The notes under the pieces are model-generated. The model ran no database searches and had not been told where the DNA came from. It saw only the letters and a program-made list of their open reading frames with translations. A stretch of DNA of 64,000 nt from Nitrosomonas sp. (GTDB lineage Bacteria; Pseudomonadota; Gammaproteobacteria; Burkholderiales; Nitrosomonadaceae), in NCBI GenBank assembly GCA_016710135.1, contig JADJLM010000004.1, forward strand, positions 124,001 to 188,000. The letters are read 5' to 3'. This document shows, in pieces, positions 35,570 through 45,307 of the stretch; position 1 is the first letter of the stretch, and each line of letters opens with the position of its first letter. Both the position numbers and the translations under genes were made by a program.

Positions 35570-37177
35570 GTGTTAGAAACAGACTCAAAATACTCACTCA
35601 TTAAGCATAAACTATGCTTCTCCGCCTATTTTTGCTATGCCACTCTGCTCGGAATGGGAATCTCGTTCATACCTTCGATCCAGGCGCAAGAATTACCTCC
35701 TGCTCAACTCCAGAAAGCGGTTATTACTGGCGCTCAGTCAGCCGCGGAAAATAATCTACACACAGCTACCGATTATTTCAATTCTCCTTTATCTGAAAAC
35801 GTGAAACTCGTGGCTGTCCCAAAAGCCGTAGCAACACCACGTGTTTTACCGCCATTCAAATCATTGCGCTATGACGAGGATTACCGCTATCTCCAAGATC
35901 GTGATCATCGTTCCGATTTTTGGGATCCCATTAAATATATTCCCATTAGAGGTCAGAAAGATTGGTTCCTCTCGATCGGGGGCGAGATGCGGCAACGATA
36001 CGAGTTTTATCACAATCCAAACTTTGGGAGCGGCCCGGCAAACCATCATGGAAACAACGACTATTTGCTGCAACGATATCTCGTGCACGGTGATCTCCAT
36101 TTGGGGCGGTACTTTCGAATTTTTGGGCAGTTCATGGCAAGTCTTGAAAATGGCCGTATCGGTGGACCACGCCCAGAAGTTGATCGAAATACTTTTGATC
36201 TGCATCAAGGATTCATAGATTTTGTCACTCCATTTACTGACACCCTATCCATTACTTGGCGACTAGGGCGTCAGGAGCTTGAATATGGCTCAGGGCGGCT
36301 TATTTCAGCTCGTGAAGTTCCAAACACCCGCCGCTCATTCGATGCTGCTCGCGTATTGTTTCGGATGGACAAGTGGGCGATCGATGGATTCTGGGGTAAA
36401 CCGGTTCGTAACCGTTTTGGTGCATTCGATGATGGTCCAGATCCGAACAAGTCCCTGTGGGGTGTGTATGCGGTTCGCCCTAATTCGGTTTTGCCTGATG
36501 GACACATTGATTTGTATTACCTTGGTTTTGAGAATAAGCACGGCGTGTTTGCTCAAGGCACAGAGCATGAATTGCGCCACACTCTTGGAACTCGATTATG
36601 GGGACAGCCACTGCCATGGGAATATAACGTTGAGCTTATCTGGCAATTTGGCCGGTTTGGAGCCGGAAATATTAATGCCTGGGCTGTAGCGACTAACGCG
36701 CGTTACAACTTGAGTAATTGGCTATTTCGTCCTCGATTAGGATTAACGGTTGATATTACCAGCGGGGACCAAAATCCAAATTCAGCCAATCTCCAGACGT
36801 ATAACCCGCTTTTTCCAACAGGAGCATATTTTAATGTCGCGGATCTGTTGGGGCCATCGAATTTTATTCATGTGCATCCATCTATAGATTTATATTTTAG
36901 TGAAAAGCTTAGAGCTACACTGGATTGGGGATTCTTTTGGCGAGAAAGTGTAAATGACGCACCTTATTCAATCGCGACTTTCCCAATCCGCTCAATCCAG
37001 GTCGGCCGAGAGCAATTTTCGGGCAGCTCTCCCGCTGTAACCTTGATCTGGGATTTCACCAGAAACATCACGATGTTAGCCAGCTACGTCCACTTCTTTC
37101 CAGGACCGTTTTTTGGTGCCAGCACAGTGAGTAAGCCGGTCGATTTTTTTACAACTTGGCTAACCTATAAATTCTAG
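35570..37177 (+). CDS. Outer-membrane channel of the alginate-export family
   Basis: The mature part (from about QAQELPPAQ) has an N-terminal region and a large beta-barrel with alternating aromatic strands (LQRYLVHGDLHLGRYFRIFG, TLSITWRLGRQELEYGSGRL), fitting the AlgE-type porin family, and ends in an aromatic strand with terminal F (TWLTYKF). A signal peptide (LCFSAYFCYATLLGMGISF...IQA) is internal to the long frame. The start is uncertain: GTG 35570 is a choice without a ribosome-binding site, while ATG 35508, overlapping the FMN reductase stop, would be in frame only if the T-run at 35518-35520 lacks one T in this sequence. The substrate is unknown. Confidence 0.7.
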   Translation: MLETDSKYSLIKHKLCFSAYFCYATLLGMGISFIPSIQAQELPPAQLQKAVITGAQSAAENNLHTATDYFNSPLSENVKLVAVPKAVATPRVLPPFKSLRYDEDYRYLQDRDHRSDFWDPIKYIPIRGQKDWFLSIGGEMRQRYEFYHNPNFGSGPANHHGNNDYLLQRYLVHGDLHLGRYFRIFGQFMASLENGRIGGPRPEVDRNTFDLHQGFIDFVTPFTDTLSITWRLGRQELEYGSGRLISAREVPNTRRSFDAARVLFRMDKWAIDGFWGKPVRNRFGAFDDGPDPNKSLWGVYAVRPNSVLPDGHIDLYYLGFENKHGVFAQGTEHELRHTLGTRLWGQPLPWEYNVELIWQFGRFGAGNINAWAVATNARYNLSNWLFRPRLGLTVDITSGDQNPNSANLQTYNPLFPTGAYFNVADLLGPSNFIHVHPSIDLYFSEKLRATLDWGFFWRESVNDAPYSIATFPIRSIQVGREQFSGSSPAVTLIWDFTRNITMLASYVHFFPGPFFGASTVSKPVDFFTTWLTYKF

Positions 37178-37374
37178 TTCCGCAATATAGTGCATAAAAA
37201 ATAAGCAAAATTACTATCTTCAAAATTACGTTGATCGCTTGATTGGGATATATAAGGAACATGACAAAAAATATAGAAACACCCTTTATGCTATTAAATC
37301 AAAAAATAGCTATACTTAAACGAAAAGAAAAACGTGATAAATCTCACGATTATTGACGAGTACTGGTGAGTATC
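37178..37374. other. Intergenic region after the channel gene
   Basis: This AT-rich gap between the channel gene and the decayed IS holds only the small frame noted separately at 37261-37356. I see no terminator hairpin with a T-run. Confidence 0.4.
37261..37356 (+). CDS. Possible small protein of 31 residues
   Basis: An ATG with AAGGA five bases upstream begins a 31-residue frame that ends in a basic, charged segment (LKRKEKRDKSHDY). There is no signal peptide or membrane segment. Only the ribosome-binding site and the downstream position of the channel gene support it. It could be chance. Confidence 0.2.
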   Translation: MTKNIETPFMLLNQKIAILKRKEKRDKSHDY

Positions 37375-37730
37375 AAATTAATGAACCAGTCCTGCAAAAA
37401 TACTGCTAGACCACATTCTCCGACCAGCAAATCATCAATTTCTTGTCACTGAGGTTGAATGCATGTTTCAAATACAGCAGCGAAGCCATCAACCGAATCG
37501 GCAATCGCGGCTACTCTGCAGCACTCACACCCCCGCCAGCAATTACCAGTGTTGTGTCGAACAGATCATCCGATCTCCACCACTTCGTCTTGACGGTTCT
37601 TTCGCTCAAAAGCTGGTGCAAGCGCTGCTTTGATCTGGGGCCACGGCAATCGATTTGCCAACACCGCCAAGGAATGGCGCAGATCAATCATCTGGTCTAG
37701 ACGTGCATGAGAAAAATCAGCAGTCGGCAT
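37375..37730 (-). pseudogene. Decayed IS5-family transposase N-terminus
   Basis: Read on the minus strand from ATG 37730, MPTADFSHARLDQMIDLRH followed by LAVLANRLPWPQIKAAL matches the N-terminus of another IS5 subgroup; after a frameshift it continues as DLFDTTLVIAGGGVSAAE, a stop, PRLPIRLMASLLYLKHAFNL and WSENVV, then another stop. The core and C-terminus with the DDE residues are gone. An IR-like end (TTTTTCAGGACCGA at 37840-37853) lies upstream of the start, touching the border of the IS5 copy 2. Several stops and frameshifts show real decay, unlike the single-base breaks elsewhere. Confidence 0.75.
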
Positions 37731-37860
37731 TTGAGTTTTCCCTCACTCCTTCAGGTTTTGATGCCTCTATTATAATCTTCCAGGAGTTTCAGCATTTGCT
37801 AATCCGCATGAATTCCAACATTTATAGGGTATCCAAGCGTTTTTCAGGACCGATTATTTA

Positions 37861-39383
37861 GTCGACCCTGAAAAACTGCATCAATTGTTATTATGGATCA
37901 GCAGTTTCAAAAAGCGGCGTGTTAATAAAGACAAAATCGAGCAATTTGATCTTTTTCCATCAAAGAATTTGCGAAGCCTGCAGTTTTCGCCACGGGAAGA
38001 AAAACCAAAAAATGGCCAATAGCCATTGTTTTAGATTCCAGGCGGTAGCAGCCATTAGCAGATTGATGTGATCACCGATGGCGCCTTTCAGGTAATTTCT
38101 GGCCATTCGATAATCCGATTTCAGGTGGCTGATAATGGGTTCAATCGCCGCGCGCCTTCTGCATTGTTTCCGCTTCTTGTCTCTTTGGTAGCGTGTGTCT
38201 CGTTTTAATGCTCTTCCAGGTAGAACGATTTGCGTTCCATTGACTTCACGTTTGCCACGGTAGCCACGGTCGCATACAGCTTGCTTGGCCGCTTTCCCGC
38301 GCGAAGTCTCAACATGATGCAATATCTCTGGTAATGTGTGGCTGTCATGCAAGTTTTGTTCGTGACTGACAACCCCAACAATCAGGTTACCTTTCGCTGT
38401 GCTGGCTATCGATGCCTTGCTGCCGTATTCATATTGTTTGTGGTCTTTTCCCTTGCCGATACAGTACACTTGCGGTTCGTGCAGGGAATAGATTTTGTGC
38501 GTGTCTTTGATTTTCTGTTTCAGTACGCGCTCATACAGTAGAAAATCCTTTTGGTAGTGCTCGAATAGGCAGCATTGTGGCAATTTTCTCCTGAGCTCCC
38601 GCATCAAAACACCTGCAATGGTTCTGAGTCGCTTCAACGCGCGTTTCGCCTTTGCTCTTTTCTTCACATGCCGGTAGTGCCGAATATCCAAGCGCAGTGA
38701 TTTCACTTGCTTAATGAAAGTGCGCCGCTGTGAAATACCATGGGATTTGGCAATCTTGTTGAGGCGATTGATAATCTTGATCGCTAGTTTGCTGTCAGTC
38801 GGGTATGTGATGTTCTTCTCTTGCACTGTCGTGTCAACATGAACCACATCTTCCAGTGCCGATTCCCCATGCAAACCAACACTCATCTGAAAAATCCGCT
38901 CCATGCCCGGCACACCTAGGCGCTTACGAAAATGCACCAGTTCCGTGCTATGACACGGCAATTTCTGCTGGAACTCTTTTATGCCGCAAAAGCCTGGTAG
39001 TAAGGATTGCGCTTCCACTGCAATACTACTGATTCGTCACTCAAATTCTCTAACTGCTTCAAGATCAATAACCCAACCAGCAACCGGATCGGCTTACTCG
39101 GCGCGCCTGTCGATTTCGTGTAGTGAATCGAAAATGCTTCGTCAAATTCTTGCCACGGTATCGCGTCTGCAAGCTGCAACAATGGATCATTGACATCCAA
39201 CTGCATCAGCAAATCTGTTCCAAACAAATTCGGTTGATGAATCGTACTGCTATGTCTTAGCATTTTTAATCACCATTTCGACCAGAAATAGGATGCTATT
39301 TTAACATTCCTGGTCGTTATGCTCATCAAAAGAAAGATCTTTGCTGCATAGAATCAAGTGCTTGTGGATATTTCAGGATCGAC
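37861..39383 (-). mobile_element. IS5-family insertion sequence, copy 2 (inverted)
   Basis: This copy has the same inverted repeats as copy 1 (GTCGACCCTGAAAAAC and GTCGATCCTGAAATA) and TA on both sides. It runs opposite to copy 1 at 1949-3470. The hairpin before the transposase start (CGACCAG...CTGGTCG) is also present. It lies directly against the end of the decayed IS at 37375-37853, so it probably inserted at or beside that element's end. Confidence 0.92.
37960..39263 (-). CDS. IS5-family DDE transposase, copy 2 (one internal -1 frame change)
   Basis: This transposase of about 434 residues lies in two overlapping frames: 38979-39263 (N-terminal HTH-like part) and 37960-39018 (catalytic part with HVDTTVQEKN, CDRGYRGKRE and AIEPIISHLKSD). 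A -1 slip on the T-run of GCTTTTG (coordinates 38987-38993) joins YYQAF to CGIKEFQQ exactly as in intact relatives. The same break in both copies argues either for programmed frameshifting or for an inactivating mutation older than the duplication. The catalytic frame itself is unbroken here. Confidence 0.85.
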
Positions 39384-39479
39384 TAATTAATATAACATGC
39401 AACCTATTGTTTATAATAGTTAAATATAACAGAATTACTTCTGTTTCTATCTGTAATTGGAATAACAGGGTACTTCAAA

Positions 39480-40385
39480 TTAACGCAATCCATTTTTATC
39501 GGAGATCACCTTGGATATTCCTTCATACACAGTTGGATAAAGCAATTTGATGCGTAGCTCTCGTTTCATTCGATCATTTGCCAGACGTCGTGATTCTTCC
39601 ATAAAAGATAATAAGCTTGCTGGAATCTGCTCTTTCGCTTGCGCACGCGAAATTCTGGGCGGATGGGGTAATTTAAAAGCATCTGCGACTAAATCAAAGT
39701 AATCACCCATTTTTAAACTAGAATCATCACAAGTGTTATATATTCTGCCCATTTTTCCGAAATGGAGAGCTGCAACGATAATCCGCGCCAGATCATCGGC
39801 ATGGATATGATTTGTGTAACTATCTTCCTCTGCTATTAGTGTTGGAGTACCTTGTTTTATCCGAGCAACGGGTAATCGGTCTGCAGCGTAGATACCCGGT
39901 ACCCGCAATAAGGTTACATGGCACCCTGTGCACCTACCCCATTTCCTAATTTGTTGCTCCGCGTCAAGCCGTCTCCAAGCTCGATCATTATAAGGATTAA
40001 CGGAACTATACTCTCGTACCCATTTTCCGCCCCAATCGCCATAAATACCACTTGTACTGATATAGAGTAGCCGATGTGGTATCCTTCCCTTTGCTCTGAA
40101 ATATTGTCGACTCAGCGCTGCCAAAAGATGCCGCGTGCGAGTATCTTTTAGTCCCATATTAGGAGGTGGTGCCAGATGAAGGACAGTATCAGCAATCCCA
40201 GATAATCGTTTAAGACTCGCAGGTTGATCCAAGTCACCCAATATTGGGATAATTTGATATGAACGTAGTTTCTTAAAATTTTCTGCGCGACGAGTTAACC
40301 CAAGCACTCGATAATGTTTATTGAGAAGCAAAGCTGTTCTCAGCGCTATATCTCCACATCCAATAATCAATAATGTTTTTTTCAT
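39480..40385 (-). CDS. SDR-family NAD(P)-dependent epimerase/dehydratase-like protein
   Basis: This 301-residue Rossmann protein has a slightly altered nucleotide-binding motif (IIGCGDIALRTALLL) and a YISTSGIYGDWGG segment with the Ser/Tyr region of extended SDRs; the usual YxxxK is not obvious. It resembles YeeZ-like proteins, which are of unknown role. Divergent from the flavoprotein at 40423 with a 37-base gap. I cannot assign a substrate. Confidence 0.72.
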   Translation of the reverse strand: MKKTLLIIGCGDIALRTALLLNKHYRVLGLTRRAENFKKLRSYQIIPILGDLDQPASLKRLSGIADTVLHLAPPPNMGLKDTRTRHLLAALSRQYFRAKGRIPHRLLYISTSGIYGDWGGKWVREYSSVNPYNDRAWRRLDAEQQIRKWGRCTGCHVTLLRVPGIYAADRLPVARIKQGTPTLIAEEDSYTNHIHADDLARIIVAALHFGKMGRIYNTCDDSSLKMGDYFDLVADAFKLPHPPRISRAQAKEQIPASLLSFMEESRRLANDRMKRELRIKLLYPTVYEGISKVISDKNGLR

Positions 40386-40422
40386 TTCAGGGTATCTAAT
40401 TAATTGTACTAATTTTTTAACT

Positions 40423-41469
40423 ATGTCCTATCAAGTCATTATCAAACCAAGTAACCATACTTTCACCATCGAGACAGGAGAATCGATCCTGCAAGCGGCC
40501 TTAAGACAAGGCATCTCACTTCCTTATGGCTGTCGTAACGGATCATGCGGTGCTTGTAAAGGAAAAATTTTGCAGGGTCATGTTGATTACGGTAGGCATG
40601 ATGAAGAAACGCTTACTGAGCAAGAGAAGCAAAATGGTTTTGCATTGTTTTGTTGTGCTTCGGCATTATCAGAAAATTTAGTGATCGAATGCCATGAGAT
40701 CGATACCCTAAAAGACATTAAAATCCGCACCATGCCTTGTCGAGTTCACAAGCTTGAACGAGTGGCGCCTGATGTGATGGTCATTTATCTCAAACTACCT
40801 ACGAATGAACGCCTACAATTCTTGCCAGGCCAATATATCGATATTTTACTAAAAGATAGTAAAAGACGAAGCTTTTCATTAGCGAATGCTCCCCAGGATG
40901 ATGAGTTTCTACAACTGCATGCACGCAATTATCCTGGTGGGGTTTTCTCCGAGCATGTCTTCACCCGAATGAAGGAAAAGGATATTCTGCGAATTGAAGG
41001 GCCGCTGGGGTCATTTTACTTGCGGGAAGCCCTCAGTGATGAAACTAAGCTTATTTTTCTTGCAAGCGGAACCGGCTTCGCACCGATCAAAAGCATTCTT
41101 GAGCATATTTTCTCTACACTTTCTTCCCATGAGAATCATCGTAAGCTATTGCTTTACTGGGGAGTGCGCGTAAAAGCAGATCTTTATTTGAATGACTTGG
41201 TCGAACAGTGGGCCAACACCTACAAAAATTTTAGCTATATTCCGGTATTGTCGGATGCTTTACCCACTGATCAATGGACAGGCAGAGCAGGTCTCGTGCA
41301 TCAAGCTGTGTCAGAAGATATTCCAGATTTAGCATCCTACCAGGTTTATGCTTGTGGTTCTCCTTTAATGGTCAAGGCAGCTTATCAAGATTTCACTCAA
41401 TTGAGAAATCTACCCACAGCCCAATTCTTTTCTGACGCATTCATCCCTTCAGACAATCAAACACCTTAA
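40423..41469 (+). CDS. Ferredoxin reductase fusion protein (CDP-6-deoxy-delta-3,4-glucoseen reductase-like)
   Basis: The product is 348 residues from ATG 40423. The N-terminal 2Fe-2S ferredoxin domain has the plant-type motif PYGCRNGSCGACKG plus a later cysteine (LFCCASA). FAD-binding follows (RRSFSLANAP) and then an NAD-binding domain (FLASGTGFAPIKSILEHI). This is the domain order of CDP-6-deoxyglucoseen reductase and aromatic-dioxygenase reductases; it passes electrons from NAD(P)H to an unknown partner. The neighbouring rmlA-rmlC gives only weak support for a sugar role. Confidence 0.8.
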   Translation: MSYQVIIKPSNHTFTIETGESILQAALRQGISLPYGCRNGSCGACKGKILQGHVDYGRHDEETLTEQEKQNGFALFCCASALSENLVIECHEIDTLKDIKIRTMPCRVHKLERVAPDVMVIYLKLPTNERLQFLPGQYIDILLKDSKRRSFSLANAPQDDEFLQLHARNYPGGVFSEHVFTRMKEKDILRIEGPLGSFYLREALSDETKLIFLASGTGFAPIKSILEHIFSTLSSHENHRKLLLYWGVRVKADLYLNDLVEQWANTYKNFSYIPVLSDALPTDQWTGRAGLVHQAVSEDIPDLASYQVYACGSPLMVKAAYQDFTQLRNLPTAQFFSDAFIPSDNQTP

Positions 41470-41473
41470 GTGG

Positions 41474-42652
41474 TTATGTCGTCTGCTCCTGTAAAGAAAA
41501 ACCTAAACCTTTATGATAATGATCAGAAGCCAACTCGCGTTTATCTAGCTTCTCAAATAATTGAGCGAGTGCCAAATGCGCTGCTCGGCTAGGCTCAATT
41601 GATAAACTCGCTTCCAGGTAGTTTTGTGCTTTACCCCACAACTCGCAATACGTGCACAGCTTGCCTAATGTTAGAAGCAGTTCTGCATTATTGGGATTTT
41701 TACTGAGCCAGTTCTCTGCGCGTTGAATTTGCCAACTTACGCTATTACCAAGACATTTTGAATAAAGCGCAATGAGTTCATTATCTAGCTTTGCATCCAA
41801 GCTCTGTTCTATGATTTTTTGTGCTGCTGCCATATCATGCAACGCGATATAGCCTTTTGCAGCTGTAGCAGCCAAACGACTATCCAATTGCTCCATCGAA
41901 TTCAAGCCATGCCAATATTTGTTAAGAAGATCTAAATTCGTGCTGTTTTTCTTGATATTTTCTTGCTGAGCATGATGCTTAAGTTGTCCAATTGAACCTT
42001 TACCATAGGGGTAGCGATTTGCAAGGATATTGACCAAATCCATGACTGCATCCCAATTTTGCGCCATTTGCTGCGCCTTTAGCTCTAACTGCAATGCAGT
42101 AATACTTTGTAAACCACCTAAAGCATATAAAGAGTGCAGCGCATTGAGCGCCTCTTCATGACGCCCTTCTTCCAACAATAACTCGGCGTGGGTGATCAAG
42201 TTAAGTGTATGTTCGTTCGGCGCGACCTCTTGTGCAACAGCCAAATATCCATCACGCGCCGCATAATCTTCTAATTTATGTGCCGATCGTGCCGCCAATG
42301 CGGCATTAATACCGTTAATGATCGGAGAGCTATTCAATCTCAGAGCTGATGCTGCGGCTTTTTGGGCTCTATCATATTTCCCTTCAAAAAAGGCCTTTAA
42401 GCCAACCAGAGTTCGGTCATTAATTCTTTTGCGTCGAAAGTAAAAACTAAACCCTAAAACTCGAGCTAGAATCTTAAGTAAAATATAGAAAATAAAGAAC
42501 GCAACGATTAATAAAATGAAAAAATTGTTAATCGTCAATTCAACTTTATAAGGCGGCACATTAAATAAAACTGAACCACTATTGAATTGAGCAACATACA
42601 CAATCCCCACTGCTGCTGCAAATAGAAATAAAACCCAAAGCACTAGTCTCAT
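41474..42652 (-). CDS. hemY: HemY-family heme biosynthesis-associated protein
   Basis: The protein has 392 residues, two N-terminal membrane segments (residues 1-20 and about 43-65), a HemY-N domain and then TPR-like helical repeats. It closes the hemC-hemD-hemX-hemY run. Despite the name, proteobacterial HemY of this type has no proven enzymatic role. Last gene of the set, 66 bases after hemX. Confidence 0.88.
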   Translation of the reverse strand: MRLVLWVLFLFAAAVGIVYVAQFNSGSVLFNVPPYKVELTINNFFILLIVAFFIFYILLKILARVLGFSFYFRRKRINDRTLVGLKAFFEGKYDRAQKAAASALRLNSSPIINGINAALAARSAHKLEDYAARDGYLAVAQEVAPNEHTLNLITHAELLLEEGRHEEALNALHSLYALGGLQSITALQLELKAQQMAQNWDAVMDLVNILANRYPYGKGSIGQLKHHAQQENIKKNSTNLDLLNKYWHGLNSMEQLDSRLAATAAKGYIALHDMAAAQKIIEQSLDAKLDNELIALYSKCLGNSVSWQIQRAENWLSKNPNNAELLLTLGKLCTYCELWGKAQNYLEASLSIEPSRAAHLALAQLFEKLDKRELASDHYHKGLGFSLQEQTT

Positions 42653-42718
42653 TCATCTCCTCCCTCATTTGTAACTTGAATATAGTGTGCCATTTCGATG
42701 ATTCTGAAATAATTATTT

Positions 42719-43426
42719 TTATGATTCTTTGTTTTCTACACGATAACTATGCAACGAATCAAGCACTTTGAGCACTTCGACAACTGATTCTGCTTGTTTA
42801 TCAAAGTAACGGTCCATTGAAGCAACAACTTCGCCAAGAATAGATTGAAGGTCTTCACGATCCCCAGATGACAAAGCCAGTTGCGCTAGGGTCAGCTTTA
42901 ATTGTATATTTTTTCGTAACTGATCAACTTGTGACGGTGAAATAATTTCAATGTCTGGATCGTCAATTTTCTGAACGTTGATCAATTTCTGGAGATCCTT
43001 GCAAATCTCGCTTAGGAATTGATAAAGCTTACCATTTTGCAAAGTTTCTGAATGAGGCAATACAAAATCTAGCTTAACAAAATGACGATCCATCGCAAGC
43101 GGTAATGTCTCGACCATTTGAGAAATGGAAGCAAACTTGTCAGCTATTGCTTGATCCTCTCCGGAGAGGTTTGTTTTTATTGCCGCCAGCTGCTTCTCTG
43201 CACTACTTAATTCAGTTTCAATTTCAGCGAGAAATTGGCGAGGCTTCTTTCCCGTTAAATCAACTTTATCTAAATATCCGGCAATAGCGTGTTTTAGATC
43301 GACAAGGCGGTCGCTCTTTTGCATCCCTAACCAGCCTACCACTGCGAGCACAACAACAAGGATAAGAAAGGTCGACAAAGCGCCCTGTTGGGAAGAACGA
43401 TGTCTAGTATGCTGAATTCTTTCCAT
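42719..43426 (-). CDS. hemX: HemX-like membrane protein
   Basis: The protein has 235 residues, with one membrane segment (about 18-34, LSTFLILVVVLAVVGWLG) and a long periplasmic coiled-coil region. It is shorter than the roughly 370-residue HemX of enterobacteria. It lacks the SAM-methyltransferase domain implied by the old name. Position between hemD and hemY supports the family call. Confidence 0.78.
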   Translation of the reverse strand: MERIQHTRHRSSQQGALSTFLILVVVLAVVGWLGMQKSDRLVDLKHAIAGYLDKVDLTGKKPRQFLAEIETELSSAEKQLAAIKTNLSGEDQAIADKFASISQMVETLPLAMDRHFVKLDFVLPHSETLQNGKLYQFLSEICKDLQKLINVQKIDDPDIEIISPSQVDQLRKNIQLKLTLAQLALSSGDREDLQSILGEVVASMDRYFDKQAESVVEVLKVLDSLHSYRVENKES

Positions 43427-43447
43427 ATTTCCAATAAGCCATATAAA

Positions 43448-44211
43448 TTAACGATTAAAATAACTCAGTAGACCCGCAATCAAACCATCATCACCGACCT
43501 CAGTCAAATTAATATTCCTTAAACCAAGATCATTCGCTATTTCTGCAATACGCTCATGCGCGGTGAAAAAAGGTGTTTTCTTTAACAATTGTTGGCCAAC
43601 TTCCCCTACCATGTCAAATAAATTGTGTAATCCTTCACTACTAGTTATCGTTACTGCATGAACAAACCCATGTTCCCAACACTTCAGTAGTGAAGACACA
43701 TCCGTATTAGGTTTGGTACGCTGATAGCACCCCGCATATTCGACAATCGCACCGCGATTAATTAAGGTTTCACCTAATAATTTTCGCCCTTCATTACCGC
43801 GGAAAATTACGATATGACTATGCTGAACCTGCTTCAGTATTTCGAGCTCCAATAAAGCTTCGCTATCAAATCGATGCGCTGGCATAATCACTTCATTAAT
43901 TCCATACGAAGATAGCTTTTGTGCACTTCCCTTGCCAACCACCGCCACCTTTATGTGAGAAGGGAAAGGTGCATTTTACAAATTAAAGGTAGCGCTTTAT
44001 CAACTGCATTAGGGCTTACAAAAATTGCAAAATCAAATTCGTGCAGGCGATCGATAATGCTGAGTAACGGTCGGATATCCTCAACGTCTGTTATCTCAAG
44101 TACAGGAAATAATAAAGGTTCACCACCCAGTGATTTAATTCGGCTGACAAGATAGGTAGCCTGCTGCGCTGGACGCGTGACTAAAATCGATAATCCAGAA
44201 AGTGCAGACAT
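43448..44211 (-). CDS. hemD: Uroporphyrinogen-III synthase (frame broken by one base)
   Basis: HemD cyclises hydroxymethylbilane to uroporphyrinogen III. The N-terminal part (MSALSGLSILVTRPAQQATYLV) ends falsely after LICKMHLSLLT; adding one G at 43962-43964 (C on the coding strand) gives HLSPSHIKVAVVGKGSAQKL and joins the C-terminal part (VTITSSEGLHNLFDMVG). Poor conservation is normal for HemD, but the reading is continuous once repaired. The gene is required for heme, so the break is probably an error. Confidence 0.85.
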
Positions 44212-44233
44212 GAAAGTTACTCATGTACAATCA

Positions 44234-45178
44234 TTATGAGATCACGAGCGCAGCCAATATTTTATCAGCGCCCTGTGCCATTAAATTTTGAGCTAACTGT
44301 TCGCCCAACGTGGTACCGGCTTCTGGTTTTCCATTTAATTCATCGCTGACGATTCTTTTTCCGTCTGGAGTCGCTACAAAGCCACGTAGAGTCAGCACAT
44401 TATCAGCAATTTGTGCAAATCCACCCAATGGTACTTGGCAACTCCCACCTAGCACTCGACTCATAGCGCGTTCAGCTTCCACACACTGAGCTGTCTCCCT
44501 ATCATGTAAAGGTTCCATCAAGCAAACCAAATCAGGGCGATTACTAAGGCATTCGATTCCGAGCGCACCTTGCCCAACTGCTGGCAAGCTTTGTTCAGGC
44601 TCTAGCAACGCAGTTATCCGGTAGGTTAAATCAAGTCGTTTCAAACCTGCTGCAGCTAAGATAATCGCAGCATATTGACCCTCATCGAGCTTACGTAATC
44701 GTGTTTGTACATTTCCGCGCAGCGGTTGAATGTGTAAGTGTGGAAAACGTGCCCGTAGCTGCGATTCCCTCCTTAGGCTTGATGTTCCAACGACACTATC
44801 CGCAGGTAATTCTGAAAGATTTTTATATTGATTCGATACAAATGCATCGCGCGGATCCTCACGTTCCGTGATAGCAGCCAAGGTAAACCCTGTTGGCAGA
44901 TTCATAGGTACATCTTTCATCGAATGAACCGCGATGTCCGCACGACCATCAGCGAGCGCTTGCTCAAGCTCCTTGATAAACAATCCCTTACCACCAATTT
45001 TTGATAAAGTCACATCCAAGATTTGATCACCCTGCGTTGTCATTCCAAGTATGCTGATTTCGGTTTGTGGGTATAATTCGCGTAAACGATTTTTAATGAA
45101 ATTAGCTTGCCACATTGCAAGAAGGCTCTCGCGTGAAGCAATTACAATTTTAGTGGGAATAGCTACTGGATTTGGCAT
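44234..45178 (-). CDS. hemC: Hydroxymethylbilane synthase (porphobilinogen deaminase)
   Basis: This 314-residue enzyme assembles four porphobilinogens. It has ASRESLLAMWQANFI, VHSMKDVP and, near 240, LGGSCQVPLGGFA, whose Cys carries the dipyrromethane cofactor. It is divergent from ppc and begins the hemC-D-X-Y set. Confidence 0.97.
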   Translation of the reverse strand: MPNPVAIPTKIVIASRESLLAMWQANFIKNRLRELYPQTEISILGMTTQGDQILDVTLSKIGGKGLFIKELEQALADGRADIAVHSMKDVPMNLPTGFTLAAITEREDPRDAFVSNQYKNLSELPADSVVGTSSLRRESQLRARFPHLHIQPLRGNVQTRLRKLDEGQYAAIILAAAGLKRLDLTYRITALLEPEQSLPAVGQGALGIECLSNRPDLVCLMEPLHDRETAQCVEAERAMSRVLGGSCQVPLGGFAQIADNVLTLRGFVATPDGKRIVSDELNGKPEAGTTLGEQLAQNLMAQGADKILAALVIS

Positions 45179-45307
45179 GATACTGTATAAGAAAAATGAC
45201 TGAGCTTATTTAATTTTCGCTCATTCTAGCATGATCCGTTTTAATATAAACTGCACAAAAATAGAATAAATAGGATTTCAAACAAAGGTATAAAGAGGGG
45301 GGTAAGA

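Noticed and set aside
37443..37861. Two plus-strand open frames between the channel gene and IS copy 2
   Set aside because: The minus strand carries a recognisable decayed transposase over the same bases, so these frames are shadows.
1949..39383. A composite transposon bounded by the two IS5 copies
   Set aside because: The 34 kb between them holds conserved housekeeping operons in normal order (fli, rpsB-bamA), which argues against transfer as a unit.
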